A stretch of 64,000 nucleotides of DNA from Paenarthrobacter nitroguajacolicus (GTDB lineage: Bacteria > Actinomycetota > Actinomycetes > Actinomycetales > Micrococcaceae): positions 62,001 through 126,000 of the forward strand of contig NZ_VNFK01000002.1 in assembly GCF_007786235.1 (NCBI RefSeq), in the 5' to 3' direction. A model generated the notes under the pieces. That model saw nothing but the letters and a program-made list of their open reading frames with translations. It was not told the origin of the DNA and did no database searches. Position numbers and translations under genes: made by a program. Within the stretch, counting starts at the first letter, position 1. Each line of letters begins with the position of its first letter. This document shows positions 25,100 to 33,758 of the stretch, in pieces.

Positions 25100-25912
25100 T
25101 CAGGTCAGGTGGTCGAAGTCGCCCCGCGCCCACGCCGCATGCCGTTGAGCCGAGAGGCGAAGGACCCGCTGGGCATCGGAGTCGATGGCATTGTTGAAGT
25201 TGCCGTAGATCCGATCGAATTCGAGTTCACCCAATTGCGCGGCGATTCGTAACGCCACGGCCCCGGAAAGCGGCAGATGGTTCGGGTAACTGCGCATGAA
25301 GGCAATACTGCGGCGGTCGGGGTTGGGGAAAACGCTGTCACCGGTCAGCAGGACTCCTTTGCCGCTGGCTCCGGCTGCCCAATGCGCCACCGCGCTGCCT
25401 GGAAAATGACCGCCGGTTTGATGAAGGTCCAAGCCATCGGTGATCGACAAGCTGCCGGACCACGTGGAAATGATCGGATTCGTCCTCCCTAACCATCCAC
25501 GGTCTGCCTCGGCCACCAGAACCGGGACGTTGCCGAGTCGACGGGACCATTCAACTTGAACGCCGAACATGTGGGGATGGCTGGCGGCAATGGCCAGGAC
25601 CGGACCTCGGTCCAGCACTGCCTCGACGGCGGTGTCGTCGACGTAGCCCACTGGATCCCACAGCAGCGAGCCCTGCGGAGTCACCACCAGCTGGGCGGTC
25701 TGGCCGATTCCGACTTTCGGTTCGGTTCTGATTCCGATGAGACCCGGCTCGTTCTCCGTCAACGTGATCTGCTGGCCGGTCCCTTCCAAGCCATCCCTGG
25801 TGAGCCACTTTTGTCCGTCTTCCGGCACGTACTGGCGTTCGTCGGTACAGATGGGGCAGAGTTCGGGAACGGGTTCGCCATATTCGACGGCGCACGTTGC
25901 GCAGATCAGCAT
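25100..25912 (-). CDS. MBL-fold hydrolase-like protein with N-terminal zinc-ribbon-like motif
   Basis: Starting at ATG 25912 (ribosome site AAAGGA), the 270-residue protein opens with two Cys pairs, CATC (residues 4-7) and CPIC (near 19-22), forming a small ribbon. The rest has metallo-beta-lactamase features, but they are degenerate: ASHPHMFG replaces HxHxDH, followed by TGGHFPGS and LLTGDSVF. Metal binding may therefore be altered. The family is widespread and uncharacterised. It is transcribed alone, divergent from the DinB gene. Confidence 0.78.
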   Translation of the reverse strand: MLICATCAVEYGEPVPELCPICTDERQYVPEDGQKWLTRDGLEGTGQQITLTENEPGLIGIRTEPKVGIGQTAQLVVTPQGSLLWDPVGYVDDTAVEAVLDRGPVLAIAASHPHMFGVQVEWSRRLGNVPVLVAEADRGWLGRTNPIISTWSGSLSITDGLDLHQTGGHFPGSAVAHWAAGASGKGVLLTGDSVFPNPDRRSIAFMRSYPNHLPLSGAVALRIAAQLGELEFDRIYGNFNNAIDSDAQRVLRLSAQRHAAWARGDFDHLT

Positions 25913-26090
25913 GGGCGGTCCTTTCGTGGCCTCGGGCGTCCCTGCAGCGCGCTGCGTACGCTCACAGGCCCAGACTATGGCACGGCCAAGCAGCCAAGGA
26001 AGGGCAGGCCAGCTGCTACGGGCTTGATCTTGTCCGAGCATCCGCGGCACGCCAAACTGGAAGACACGCCAACTGACGAGGAGGCCTGCG

Positions 26091-26660
26091 GTGAGCGGTA
26101 CACCGGACCAAGCCCAACAGAACACTCCAGAGCCGCCACTTGCCGGCGATGAGACCGCCACACTGCTGGGATTTCTGGAACGGCAGCGGGCAACATTTGC
26201 CTGGAAAACAGGTGACCTCGACTCGGCCGGCCTTCGCGCAAAACTGGCGCCGTCGGCCATGACGTTGGGTGGCCTGCTCAACCACCTGGCCCGCTTTGAG
26301 GATGATATGTCCACCGAGTGGCTGCATGGCCGCCCGCAACTTCCCCCGTGGAATAGCGTGGACTGGGATACCGACCCCGATTGGGACTGGATTTCGGCCG
26401 ACGAGGAGACTCCGGAAGCACTCTACGGGAGATGGCGCGCGGCAGTGGCCCGGTCCCGGCTCCTGTTCGCCGAGGCACTGGCGGACGGCGGCCCAGGCCG
26501 GCAGGGAAGCACTGCCTCCAATCCGGACATCGAGTTGCCCAGCCTGCGATACATCCTGCTGAACATGATCGAGGAATACGCCCGCCATAACGGGCATGCC
26601 GATCTCCTCCGCGAATCCGTGGACAGCCTGGTGGGTCAGGACCCGCCAACTCGGGCCTGA
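26091..26660 (+). CDS. DinB-family (DUF664) protein
   Basis: GTG 26091 follows AGGAGG. The 189-residue four-helix-bundle protein shows the DinB/DUF664 pattern: LLGFLERQRATFAWKTGDLD, MTLGGLLNHLARFEDDM with a putative metal-ligand His, and the C-terminal MIEEYARHNGHADLLRE with two more His. Such proteins form a metal site related to mycothiol- and bacillithiol-dependent enzymes. The exact reaction is unknown. Confidence 0.88.
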   Translation: MSGTPDQAQQNTPEPPLAGDETATLLGFLERQRATFAWKTGDLDSAGLRAKLAPSAMTLGGLLNHLARFEDDMSTEWLHGRPQLPPWNSVDWDTDPDWDWISADEETPEALYGRWRAAVARSRLLFAEALADGGPGRQGSTASNPDIELPSLRYILLNMIEEYARHNGHADLLRESVDSLVGQDPPTRA

Positions 26661-26705
26661 TGCGGCCCTCGTTGCCGACCTGCGGTACCGCAAAAAGGTC
26701 ATCAT

Positions 26706-26718
26706 GCTTACTATTGGG
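26706..26718 (+). promoter_or_regulatory. GCTTACTATT promoter-like motif
   Basis: GCTTACTATTGGG lies 43 nt before the small TUDOR-like gene. The same core, GCTTACTATTAGG, occurs at 43531-43543, 50 nt before a stress-type gene. TACTAT fits a -10 element. A shared sigma factor or activator is possible. Confidence 0.35.
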
Positions 26719-26760
26719 AAGCCCCGGAAGTTGGAGAGGGCACCATAGCTAGGAGCGGAC

Positions 26761-26967
26761 ATGGCACTAAGCAAGGGAACGCACGTGGAGTGGAACACCT
26801 CGCAGGGCAAGACGCACGGAAGGATCGTGGAAAAGAAGACCAGCGACTTTGTGCTGGACGGCAACACGCATCGTGCCAGCGAGGATGAGCCGCAGTACGT
26901 GGTGGAATCTGACAAAACGGGAGCCCGGGCCGCGCACAAGGGTTCCGCGCTGACTGAAAAGAAGTAG
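26761..26967 (+). CDS. Hypervirulence-associated TUDOR-domain (DUF2945) protein
   Basis: The 68-residue protein matches the small SH3-like DUF2945 family: KGTHVEWNTSQGKTHGRIVE at the N-terminus, then KTSDFVLDGNTHRASEDEPQ and a basic tail. It is found widely in soil bacteria, often with stress genes. It ends 4 nt before the SQR-like gene, so the two are likely co-transcribed. Function unknown. Confidence 0.88.
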   Translation: MALSKGTHVEWNTSQGKTHGRIVEKKTSDFVLDGNTHRASEDEPQYVVESDKTGARAAHKGSALTEKK

Positions 26968-26971
26968 CGGC

Positions 26972-28168
26972 ATGGCCCGGCAGCACGAAGTTGTGATCAT
27001 CGGCGGTGGCAACGCAGGGGTGTCGCTGGCGGCCCGCTTGGTTCGGTACGGGGTCAAAGACATAGCCCTCATCGAACCCAAAGACCACCATTTCTACCAA
27101 CCGCTGTTCTCCCATATCGCTGGAGGCCGCGCGCAGGTCAAGGAAGCCGTACGGAGCCAGGAAGCGGTGATGCCCAAGGGCGTCCACTGGATCAAGGACA
27201 AAGCGGTGGGCGTGGACGCCAACGCCAATACCGTGAGGCTGGCTTCGGGGTCAACAGTGGCTTACGTGCAGCTCGTGGTGTGCCCGGGGCTGCAATATCG
27301 CTGGGATGACGTGCCGGGTTTGGCTGAGGCGGTGCACTCTCCCTACGGTGCATCCCATTACGAATTCGAGCTTGCCCCCAAAGCGTGGACCCTCTTGAGC
27401 GGCCTGAGGTCCGGCACGGCCATCTTTACCATGCCTGCCGGGCCCATCAAGTGTGGGGGCGCCAGTCAGAAACCGATGTACCTGGCCTGTGACTATTGGA
27501 AGGAGCAAGGCGTCCTCGACCAGATCAGCGTGGTGATGGTCCAGCCGTACCCCACTGTGTTTGGCATCCCGGAAGTGGACCGGGAGCTTGAACGCAAGCT
27601 TGCTGAATATGGCATTGAGCTAAGGACAAACAGTGAGCTCGTGGCCGTCAGCCCTGGGAGCCGGAAAGCCACTATCCGGAACAATGCCACTGGCACTATG
27701 GAAGAAGTGTCCTACGACGTCCTCAACGCCGTTCCACCCCAAGCTGCTCCTGATTGGCTTCGGGCCACGGACCTGCCGGCGTCAGGTGACGAGGGCGGTT
27801 TCGTTGAGGTTGACACGCAGACCCTGCGGCACGTGCGCTACCCCAACGTCTGGTCCCTGGGGGACGCTGCCGCCACGTCCAACTCCAAGGCCGGCGGGGC
27901 GTTGCGCAAGCAGACCAAGGTGCTCGCCAAGAACCTGGTGGCTGCCCGTCAGGGCAAAGCGCCCACCCACAGGTACGACGGATACTCCGTGTGCCCCTTC
28001 ACTGTTTCGCGCAACACGGTGGTCTTTGCCGAGTTCGATGACCAGTACCGGCCTAAACCCACCATCCCGATGGTTCCCACGTGGAAGGAAAGCAGGCTTT
28101 CGTGGTGGGTTGACCGGGACATGTTCCCGAAGGTCTATTGGCATCTGATCCTCAAAGGCCGGGCGTAA
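26972..28168 (+). CDS. Sulfide:quinone oxidoreductase-like FAD protein
   Basis: The 398-residue flavoprotein has the Rossmann loop IIGGGNAGVSLAARL (9-23), the second nucleotide-binding strand, and the C-terminal FAD motif NVWSLGDAAATSNSKAGGA. Features of SQR-like enzymes are the redox Cys in PAGPIKCGGASQKP (near residue 160), another in VVCPGLQYRW and a third in YSVCPF. This fits oxidation of sulfide or persulfide to sulfane sulfur with quinone as acceptor. No persulfide dioxygenase is adjacent, so another electron donor is possible. It follows the TUDOR gene by 4 nt. Confidence 0.82.
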   Translation: MARQHEVVIIGGGNAGVSLAARLVRYGVKDIALIEPKDHHFYQPLFSHIAGGRAQVKEAVRSQEAVMPKGVHWIKDKAVGVDANANTVRLASGSTVAYVQLVVCPGLQYRWDDVPGLAEAVHSPYGASHYEFELAPKAWTLLSGLRSGTAIFTMPAGPIKCGGASQKPMYLACDYWKEQGVLDQISVVMVQPYPTVFGIPEVDRELERKLAEYGIELRTNSELVAVSPGSRKATIRNNATGTMEEVSYDVLNAVPPQAAPDWLRATDLPASGDEGGFVEVDTQTLRHVRYPNVWSLGDAAATSNSKAGGALRKQTKVLAKNLVAARQGKAPTHRYDGYSVCPFTVSRNTVVFAEFDDQYRPKPTIPMVPTWKESRLSWWVDRDMFPKVYWHLILKGRA

Positions 28169-28174
28169 CCGACA

Positions 28175-28207
28175 AGGGACCGGCCGGCGTGTAGCCGACC
28201 GGTCCCT
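28175..28207. terminator. Bidirectional hairpin between SQR-like gene and cold-shock gene
   Basis: AGGGACCGG (28175-28183) pairs with CCGGTCCCT (28199-28207); with the next four bases (CGGC and GCCG, one mismatch between) the stem reaches 13 of 14. It lies between two convergent stops (28168 and 28219). Confidence 0.75.
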
Positions 28208-28218
28208 GTGGCGCGGAC

Positions 28219-28422
28219 CTAGAGCGGTTGGATGTTCTCGGCCTGTGGACCCTTAGGGCCCTGCGTGATATCGAACTGGACCTTTTGGTTCTCGTCCAGC
28301 GAGCGGTATCCGCTCGAAGTGATGGCTGAATAGTGCGCGAACACGTCGGGGCCTCCATCGTCGGGTGCGATGAATCCGAAACCCTTTTCGGCGTTGAACC
28401 ACTTGACTGTACCTGTTGCCAT
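28219..28422 (-). CDS. Cold-shock protein (CspA family)
   Basis: The 67-residue OB-fold protein is nearly canonical: [20 protein letters not shown] (RNP1 KGFGFI) and DVFAHYSAI (RNP2-like region). It binds single-stranded nucleic acid and acts as an RNA chaperone. ATG 28422 is the family start. A leader of about 100 nt upstream is gene-free, as usual for csp genes. Confidence 0.96.
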   Translation of the reverse strand: MATGTVKWFNAEKGFGFIAPDDGGPDVFAHYSAITSSGYRSLDENQKVQFDITQGPKGPQAENIQPL

Positions 28423-28555
28423 GCCTGTTTCCTTCACGGGTAGCTGGTCGGTCCCGCTCATCGGATTGCCGTCCCCGCCACTCACGTAATTGACCCTATG
28501 GGCTGGCCTCCGGCGGGGCAACACTTTCCGGCGCCCATGCCGCAAAGCGTCTTAC

Positions 28556-29767
28556 TTACGGGCCCGCTTCGTACTGGGATGAATTCGTATTGGGATGAAT
28601 TTGTGCTGGATGAATTTGACGGAGCGCCAGTAACGGGAACAGCAGCACGGAGAGCATACCGGCCCCAACCAGAGCGGACGAGATGCCGCTGGTGATCAGC
28701 CCGTGGTCACGGCCAATGGCAGTCACGGCCACGATGATGGGCAGCCCTGTGGCACCGAAGAGGACCATGGCCCGCTTGGCCGCCGAAGCGGAGCGTGGGG
28801 GAGCAGCAAGCAGCGAAGGAAGTCCCCGGATGACCAGCAGCAGGACCAGGAACAAGGGGACCATCGCCAGGGTCGCGGGGCTTGCGACGAGTGCGCCAAG
28901 CTCGAAGTCAATCCCGGTATCGATAAAGAAAATGGGCACCAGAAAGCCAAATGCGACAGCATCGATTTTCGTTTCGATGACTTTCCGGTCTTCTTCCGGA
29001 GCTCGTGCGATGGCAACCTTCCAAAGTACTCCGGCAGCGAATGCACCAAGCAGCATGTCAAGTCCCAGCACCATGCTCAGTACAACAAGGGCGCTGAGTA
29101 TCAACATGATGGTCCGCATGGCGAACTGCGCGCTGGTGTGGAGGGTCCGCGTGACCTGGGCATGAAACATCGTGTGCCGTGCCTGGGAAGCAAGGTAGAT
29201 CGCCAGGCCCGTGAGAAGGACAAATCCGAGAAGTACGCCTGAGGCAGTTCCCAGTTGCCGGCCGCTGAAGAACAGCGAGATGGCAATCAGGGGACCGAAC
29301 TCACCGACAGCGCCCACGGCAGTCACCGCGATGCCGATGGGAGACTTTGCTTCGCCCGCATCGCGGAGGATGGGCAGCAGGGTGCCAAGTGCCGTGGAAC
29401 ACAAGGCGACGCCGATGATGACGGCCGCTTCCGGTGCGGGGGCCAAGGCGAATCCAGCACCGATGCCGGCAACCAGGGAGATGAGCCAACCAGCGGATGC
29501 GCGGCTGATGGGCCGGCCCCGAATGGTCGTGAAGTCGATCTCGTTGCCGGCGACGAAGAACAGCATGGCCAGCCCGAAGTCAGCCAAGGTGTCGGTGAAC
29601 TGTGTGGATTGGACCCAGCCCAGGAGGCTGGGTCCCAGCAACATTCCCAGGACAATCTCGAAGACCACGATGGGCACCTTCACCACGCGCTCGAGTGAAC
29701 GGGCAGCGAGCGGAGCCGCGACGGCCAGGACAGCGATGAGAACCAGCGACACAGATAAGCCTTGCAT
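28556..29767 (-). CDS. Cation/proton antiporter (CPA2, Kef type)
   Basis: The 403-residue membrane protein starts at ATG 29767 behind GGAGG. It has about twelve helices, with the CPA2 signature regions VVFEIVLGMLLGPSLLGWVQ (near 40-60), DFGLAMLFFVAGNEIDF, and VPIFFIDTGIDFELGALV. There is no C-terminal TrkA-N domain, unlike KefB/KefC. It should exchange Na+ or K+ for protons. It stands alone. Confidence 0.9.
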   Translation of the reverse strand: MQGLSVSLVLIAVLAVAAPLAARSLERVVKVPIVVFEIVLGMLLGPSLLGWVQSTQFTDTLADFGLAMLFFVAGNEIDFTTIRGRPISRASAGWLISLVAGIGAGFALAPAPEAAVIIGVALCSTALGTLLPILRDAGEAKSPIGIAVTAVGAVGEFGPLIAISLFFSGRQLGTASGVLLGFVLLTGLAIYLASQARHTMFHAQVTRTLHTSAQFAMRTIMLILSALVVLSMVLGLDMLLGAFAAGVLWKVAIARAPEEDRKVIETKIDAVAFGFLVPIFFIDTGIDFELGALVASPATLAMVPLFLVLLLVIRGLPSLLAAPPRSASAAKRAMVLFGATGLPIIVAVTAIGRDHGLITSGISSALVGAGMLSVLLFPLLALRQIHPAQIHPNTNSSQYEAGP

Positions 29768-29920
29768 CAGGGGTGCCTCCGGTAGCTCGGCTGCTTCCAC
29801 GAAAAGTATTCCAAAGCTACCGCCACCTCTGCGCCCGCGCTATAGAACCAACGCCGGGTTCCCCGCCCGCTGCAGGAGTCGCATACAACCAAAGCGGGCG
29901 GTCCAACGGGGACTGGAGTC

Positions 29921-31159
29921 TCAGGTGCGTCCCGGCCACTGCTTGCCGGCCCACGGGTCGTAGTCCGCAATAAGCACCTCTTGCTGTGGCCGCTTGGCTT
30001 CGGCAACATGCTGTAGGTTTACTCGGACCCGGTACCAGAGGGAGCTCGATCCACGCATACCGTCAACCAACACATCGGAGGGATGCAAATCGGCGACCAC
30101 CTCCTTATGCCGCGCCTTCCATTCGTCAAGGGCAGCGTGTGCCTCGGGCTTCGTCTTGGTGCGGGCAATCTCGATAAGCGGCATGGTGGACATCCGGCGG
30201 CCGGAGCCGTCTCCTGATCGTGGTGCCTTCTCGGCTGGGCCCATTTCAGCGGCCAAGGACAGCAGCCCGTCGAGCGAACCGGCGGCGTGGTCGATGCCGG
30301 AGTGCGGGTCTCCGAGGTCCTCGAAGCGATCCGGCACGGTACGCACCGTGAACTGTTCCGGCCGGGCGGATCGCACTTCGTCCCAACTCAGAGGGGTTGA
30401 GACGCGGGCATCGGGCCGTGACCGGACGGAGTAGGCGGAAGCCACAGTGCGGTCCTTGGCGTTTTGGTTGAAGTCGACGAAGACGCTCTCACCACGTTCT
30501 TCCTTCCACCATCGGGCGGTGGCAAGGCCGGGTGCACGGTTCTCCACCTCGCGGGCGAGGGTTTCGGCGGCGAGCCGCACGTCCCGGTAGGACCATCGTG
30601 GAGCAATGCGTACCAGGATGTGCAGCCCGCGTGAGCCGCTTGTCTTGGGCCAGCCAACCAGCCCGACGTCGTCCAGCACCTCCTGTGCGACGTAAGCGGT
30701 GTCGACAATCTGCGACCAGTCCACCCCGGGCATGGGGTCGAGGTCCACCCGCAGTTCGTCGGGATGGTCCAGGTCCTCTGCGCGCACGGGGTGGGGATTG
30801 AGGTCCAGGCATCCCAGGTTCACGACCCACGCCAGCCCCGCAGCATCTCGAATGACGGTCTCTTCGGCCGAAGTCCCGGACGAATAGTGCAGTGTTGCTG
30901 TGTGGATGAACCCTGGGTGGTTTTCGGGCACTCGCTTTTGGAAAAACGGCTCCGCGTCAATGCCCTTTGGGAAGCGCTTGAGCACCATGGGCCGCCCGCC
31001 GGCGCCCCGCAGCGCACCCTCTGCCACGGTGAGGTAGTAGTTGACTACATCAAGCTTGGACAGACCAGGCTCGGGGAACACTACTTTGTCCGGATTCGAG
31101 ATGCGAACCTCGTGGCCGGCAACATCGAGGATCACAGCCGGGGGCTTGGCGGGGCTCAT
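29921..31159 (-). CDS. LigD-type polymerase domain, stand-alone
   Basis: The 412-residue protein resembles the archaeo-eukaryotic primase-like polymerase domain of LigD from non-homologous end joining. Visible motifs are ISNPDKVVFPEPGLSKLDVV near the start, the catalytic Asp pair in ELRVDLDPMPGVDW, and SGSRGLHILVRI. The nuclease and ligase domains of full LigD are absent. About 110 extra residues follow the core (after TVPDRFEDLGDPHSG) and carry the KARHKEVVADLHPSDVLVDG region. No ku gene is nearby. It may fill gaps with ribonucleotides in repair. Confidence 0.87.
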   Translation of the reverse strand: MSPAKPPAVILDVAGHEVRISNPDKVVFPEPGLSKLDVVNYYLTVAEGALRGAGGRPMVLKRFPKGIDAEPFFQKRVPENHPGFIHTATLHYSSGTSAEETVIRDAAGLAWVVNLGCLDLNPHPVRAEDLDHPDELRVDLDPMPGVDWSQIVDTAYVAQEVLDDVGLVGWPKTSGSRGLHILVRIAPRWSYRDVRLAAETLAREVENRAPGLATARWWKEERGESVFVDFNQNAKDRTVASAYSVRSRPDARVSTPLSWDEVRSARPEQFTVRTVPDRFEDLGDPHSGIDHAAGSLDGLLSLAAEMGPAEKAPRSGDGSGRRMSTMPLIEIARTKTKPEAHAALDEWKARHKEVVADLHPSDVLVDGMRGSSSLWYRVRVNLQHVAEAKRPQQEVLIADYDPWAGKQWPGRT

Positions 31160-31345
31160 GCGGTCACGCTAGCAACGAACAGGCGTTCCAGCCAGAGTTT
31201 TGGACCGAAACAATCCGCCCGACATGGAGGGCTGGGGGCTGCAGCCGAGAATTTGAAACAAAAAAGCGCATAAAACTTGCCGACTGGCTTAAATAATAAA
31301 ACTGGGTATGGTGTTGTCATAGCGACATGGAAAGGATGGGCAATA

Positions 31346-31480
31346 ATGTCGAAAAAGTCCCCCAACACTCCCAGTGCAAAGAAGGCCGGTAAGTCAATTC
31401 TGGAAAAGCGTGCCGAAAAACGGGCCAAGGCGGAAAACAGCGAGAACCTGTTCTCAAAGCCACGGAAGAACCAGAGATAG
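31346..31480 (+). CDS. Small basic Lys-rich protein (44 aa)
   Basis: An ATG at 31346 with GAAAGGA nearby opens 44 codons encoding a strongly basic hydrophilic peptide (KKAGKSILEKRAEKRAKAEN, then PRKNQR). No domain is recognised; it could bind nucleic acid or be a stress peptide. An upstream in-frame start at 31277 lacks a ribosome site. Confidence 0.5.
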   Translation: MSKKSPNTPSAKKAGKSILEKRAEKRAKAENSENLFSKPRKNQR

Positions 31481-32008
31481 CGGTACCACTGAGCCCGCCG
31501 TCTGCGTAGCGTTCCCGGTGTTCTGCGGCAGCCTTTTGTGGCTCCCGACTACGAAAGGTTGCCGCATGTAGCCGCCGCAAATTTTATGCATTTCTCGCTG
31601 TGCTGTCGATTTCAAGGTCTGCATTATTCACTCTTCAGTTCGCAGTATCGTCAATGTGAGAAAAGGTCTGTCCGGATTGTGGGACCGGTTGTGAGTCAAC
31701 TATCCAAGGCGCTCATTATTGCGTCGCGCCAAATACATTCCCCAGCCACTTAACCGCAGAGCGGAGGTTCTGATCCGTCAGGCCGGCATCCCCTTTAAAG
31801 GATCTGTGACTGGAACGGCAGTGTTCCTCGGCCACAGCAAGAACGGCAGGGACAAAGACGTCCCTGGCCACCTGCTCCGGTTGGCCGTATGCCTCTTTGA
31901 TGCCGCCCTTGCCGCGTAGGAAGACAGACAACCTTGGTCTCCCCGCAAGGTGGGCCGACTATATTTGGCCATGTCAGCCCACCACCAAACTGCGGGAGTC
32001 TGCACATC
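31481..32008. other. Intergenic stretch with one possible small gene
   Basis: About 530 nt before the pyruvate oxidase-like gene. The left half is lower in GC than its surroundings and shows no gene. The right half carries the possible minus-strand gene at 31716-31931. No repeat or RNA was recognised. Confidence 0.4.
31716..31931 (-). CDS. Possible small protein (71 aa), unknown
   Basis: A minus-strand frame starts at TTG 31931 with GGGGAG 8 nt upstream. Codon third positions are mostly G or C, as in real genes of this window. The product (for example AYGQPEQVARDVFVPAVLAV, ending in VKWLGNVFG) is soluble and matches no family I know. It is divergent from the pyruvate oxidase-like gene. Confidence 0.42.
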   Translation of the reverse strand: MSVFLRGKGGIKEAYGQPEQVARDVFVPAVLAVAEEHCRSSHRSFKGDAGLTDQNLRSAVKWLGNVFGATQ

Positions 32009-33757
32009 ATGGCCAAGGAACTTGCCACCCAGCTCATTGAACAACTCCAGGCTGCCGGCGTGCAGCGGATCTATGGAATCGTTGGCGACAGCCTCAACCC
32101 GATCGTTGACGCCGTCCGTCAAACCGGGGGTTCAAGCCAAGGAGGCATCGACTGGATCCACGTACGCCATGAGGAGGCGGCCGCGTTCGCTGCGGCTGCA
32201 GAGGCGCAATTGACCGGCAAACTGGCCGTCTGCGCGGGATCATGTGGCCCCGGCAACCTGCACCTGATCAACGGCCTGTACGACGCCAACCGCACGGGTG
32301 CGCCTGTGCTCGCCATCGCCTCGCACATTCCCAGCAAGCAAATCGGCAGCGGCTTCTTCCAGGAAACGCACCCCGACCGTCTCTTCAACGAGTGCTCTGT
32401 GTACTCGGAACTCGTCAGCACGGCCGAACAAGCTCCCAGGGTCATGCACAGCGCCATCCAGAATGCCGTTGGCCTTGGCGGAGTCGCGGTGGTCACCCTG
32501 CCAGGTGACATCGCCGGCCTTGAGGCGACGGCGCCTACGCCGCTTCCCGCCACGTTCCGGCCCGCCAGCCTGGTGCCCGATCCTGCGAGCGTCCAGGACT
32601 TGGCCGACGCCATCAACGAGGCCGGTAAGGTCGCCATTTTCGCGGGTGCCGGCGTTGCGGGGGCGCACAACGAGCTGATCGCCTTGGCTGAACTGATCAA
32701 CGCACCCATTGGGCACTCACTGCGGGGCAAGGACTTCGTCCAGTACGACAACCCCTTCGACATCGGCATGACCGGGTTGCTGGGGTACGGTGCAGCTGCC
32801 GAAGGCATTGAAGACGCTGATCTGCTGATCCTTCTCGGTACGGACTTCCCGTACGATCAATTCCTCCCCGACACTCGGACAGCCCAGGTGGACCGGGCCG
32901 CCCAGCGGCTGGGGCGTCGCACCGACGTCGATATCGCTGTCCATGGCGACGTACAGCCGACCTTGACCGCGCTGCTGCCGCTGGTGCAGCAGAAGAAGAA
33001 CCGCCGCTTCCTGGACCATATGTTGAAGAAGCACGACCGGCTGATGAACAAGGCCGTGGGCGCTTACACGCGCAAGGTTGAGAAGAAGCAGCCCATCCAT
33101 CCGGAGTACGCGGCGTCACTGCTGGATCAGGTCGCGGCGGAGGACGCCATCTTCACCGCGGACACAGGCATGTGCAATGTCTGGACCGCACGCTACATCA
33201 ATCCTTTGGGCACTCGGCGTTTGATCGGTTCCTTCCTCCACGGTTCCATGGCCAACGCCCTGCCGCACGCCATCGGCGCGCAGGTGGCCTATCCCGGTCG
33301 GCAGGTAGTGTCTGTCTCCGGCGACGGTGGCCTGTCAATGCTGCTGGGGGAGCTCATTACCGTTGCCGCTCACAAGTTGCCGGTGAACGTGGTGGTGTTC
33401 AACAACTCCACCCTGGGCATGGTCAAGCTCGAAATGTTGGTGGACGGCCTTCCCGACTTCGGTGTGGACGTACCGGATGCCAACTATGCCGCTGTGGCCA
33501 AGGCATTGGGCTTCCACGCTGTGCGAGTCACCGATCCGGCCGACATCGAGGCGGCTTACCGTGCGGCCTTCGCGCACCCCGGTCCTTCGCTGGTGGAACT
33601 CATCACCGACCCCAATGCGCTGTCCATCCCGCCAAAGATCTCCGGATCCCAAGTCATTGGGTTCGCCACGGCCATGTCCAAGGTTGTCCTGAACCGAGGT
33701 GCCGGGGAGGCGGTCAGCATGGCGCGCAGCAACCTGCGCAACATTCCCCGACGGTAG
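32009..33757 (+). CDS. poxB: Thiamine-diphosphate enzyme, pyruvate oxidase/dehydrogenase (quinone) type
   Basis: The 582-residue TPP enzyme starts at ATG 32009 (GGGAG upstream). N-terminal domain: YGIVGDSLNPIVDAV and the catalytic Glu in HVRHEEAAAFAAAA. Middle FAD-binding-like domain from about residue 190. TPP motif GDGGLSMLLGELITVA to VFNNSTLGM (about 437-470). Length and pattern match PoxB, which oxidatively decarboxylates pyruvate to acetate with electrons passed to quinone. A C-terminal membrane-binding helix is not obvious. Oxidative or stationary-phase use is usual. Confidence 0.9.
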   Translation: MAKELATQLIEQLQAAGVQRIYGIVGDSLNPIVDAVRQTGGSSQGGIDWIHVRHEEAAAFAAAAEAQLTGKLAVCAGSCGPGNLHLINGLYDANRTGAPVLAIASHIPSKQIGSGFFQETHPDRLFNECSVYSELVSTAEQAPRVMHSAIQNAVGLGGVAVVTLPGDIAGLEATAPTPLPATFRPASLVPDPASVQDLADAINEAGKVAIFAGAGVAGAHNELIALAELINAPIGHSLRGKDFVQYDNPFDIGMTGLLGYGAAAEGIEDADLLILLGTDFPYDQFLPDTRTAQVDRAAQRLGRRTDVDIAVHGDVQPTLTALLPLVQQKKNRRFLDHMLKKHDRLMNKAVGAYTRKVEKKQPIHPEYAASLLDQVAAEDAIFTADTGMCNVWTARYINPLGTRRLIGSFLHGSMANALPHAIGAQVAYPGRQVVSVSGDGGLSMLLGELITVAAHKLPVNVVVFNNSTLGMVKLEMLVDGLPDFGVDVPDANYAAVAKALGFHAVRVTDPADIEAAYRAAFAHPGPSLVELITDPNALSIPPKISGSQVIGFATAMSKVVLNRGAGEAVSMARSNLRNIPRR

Positions 33758-33758
33758 G

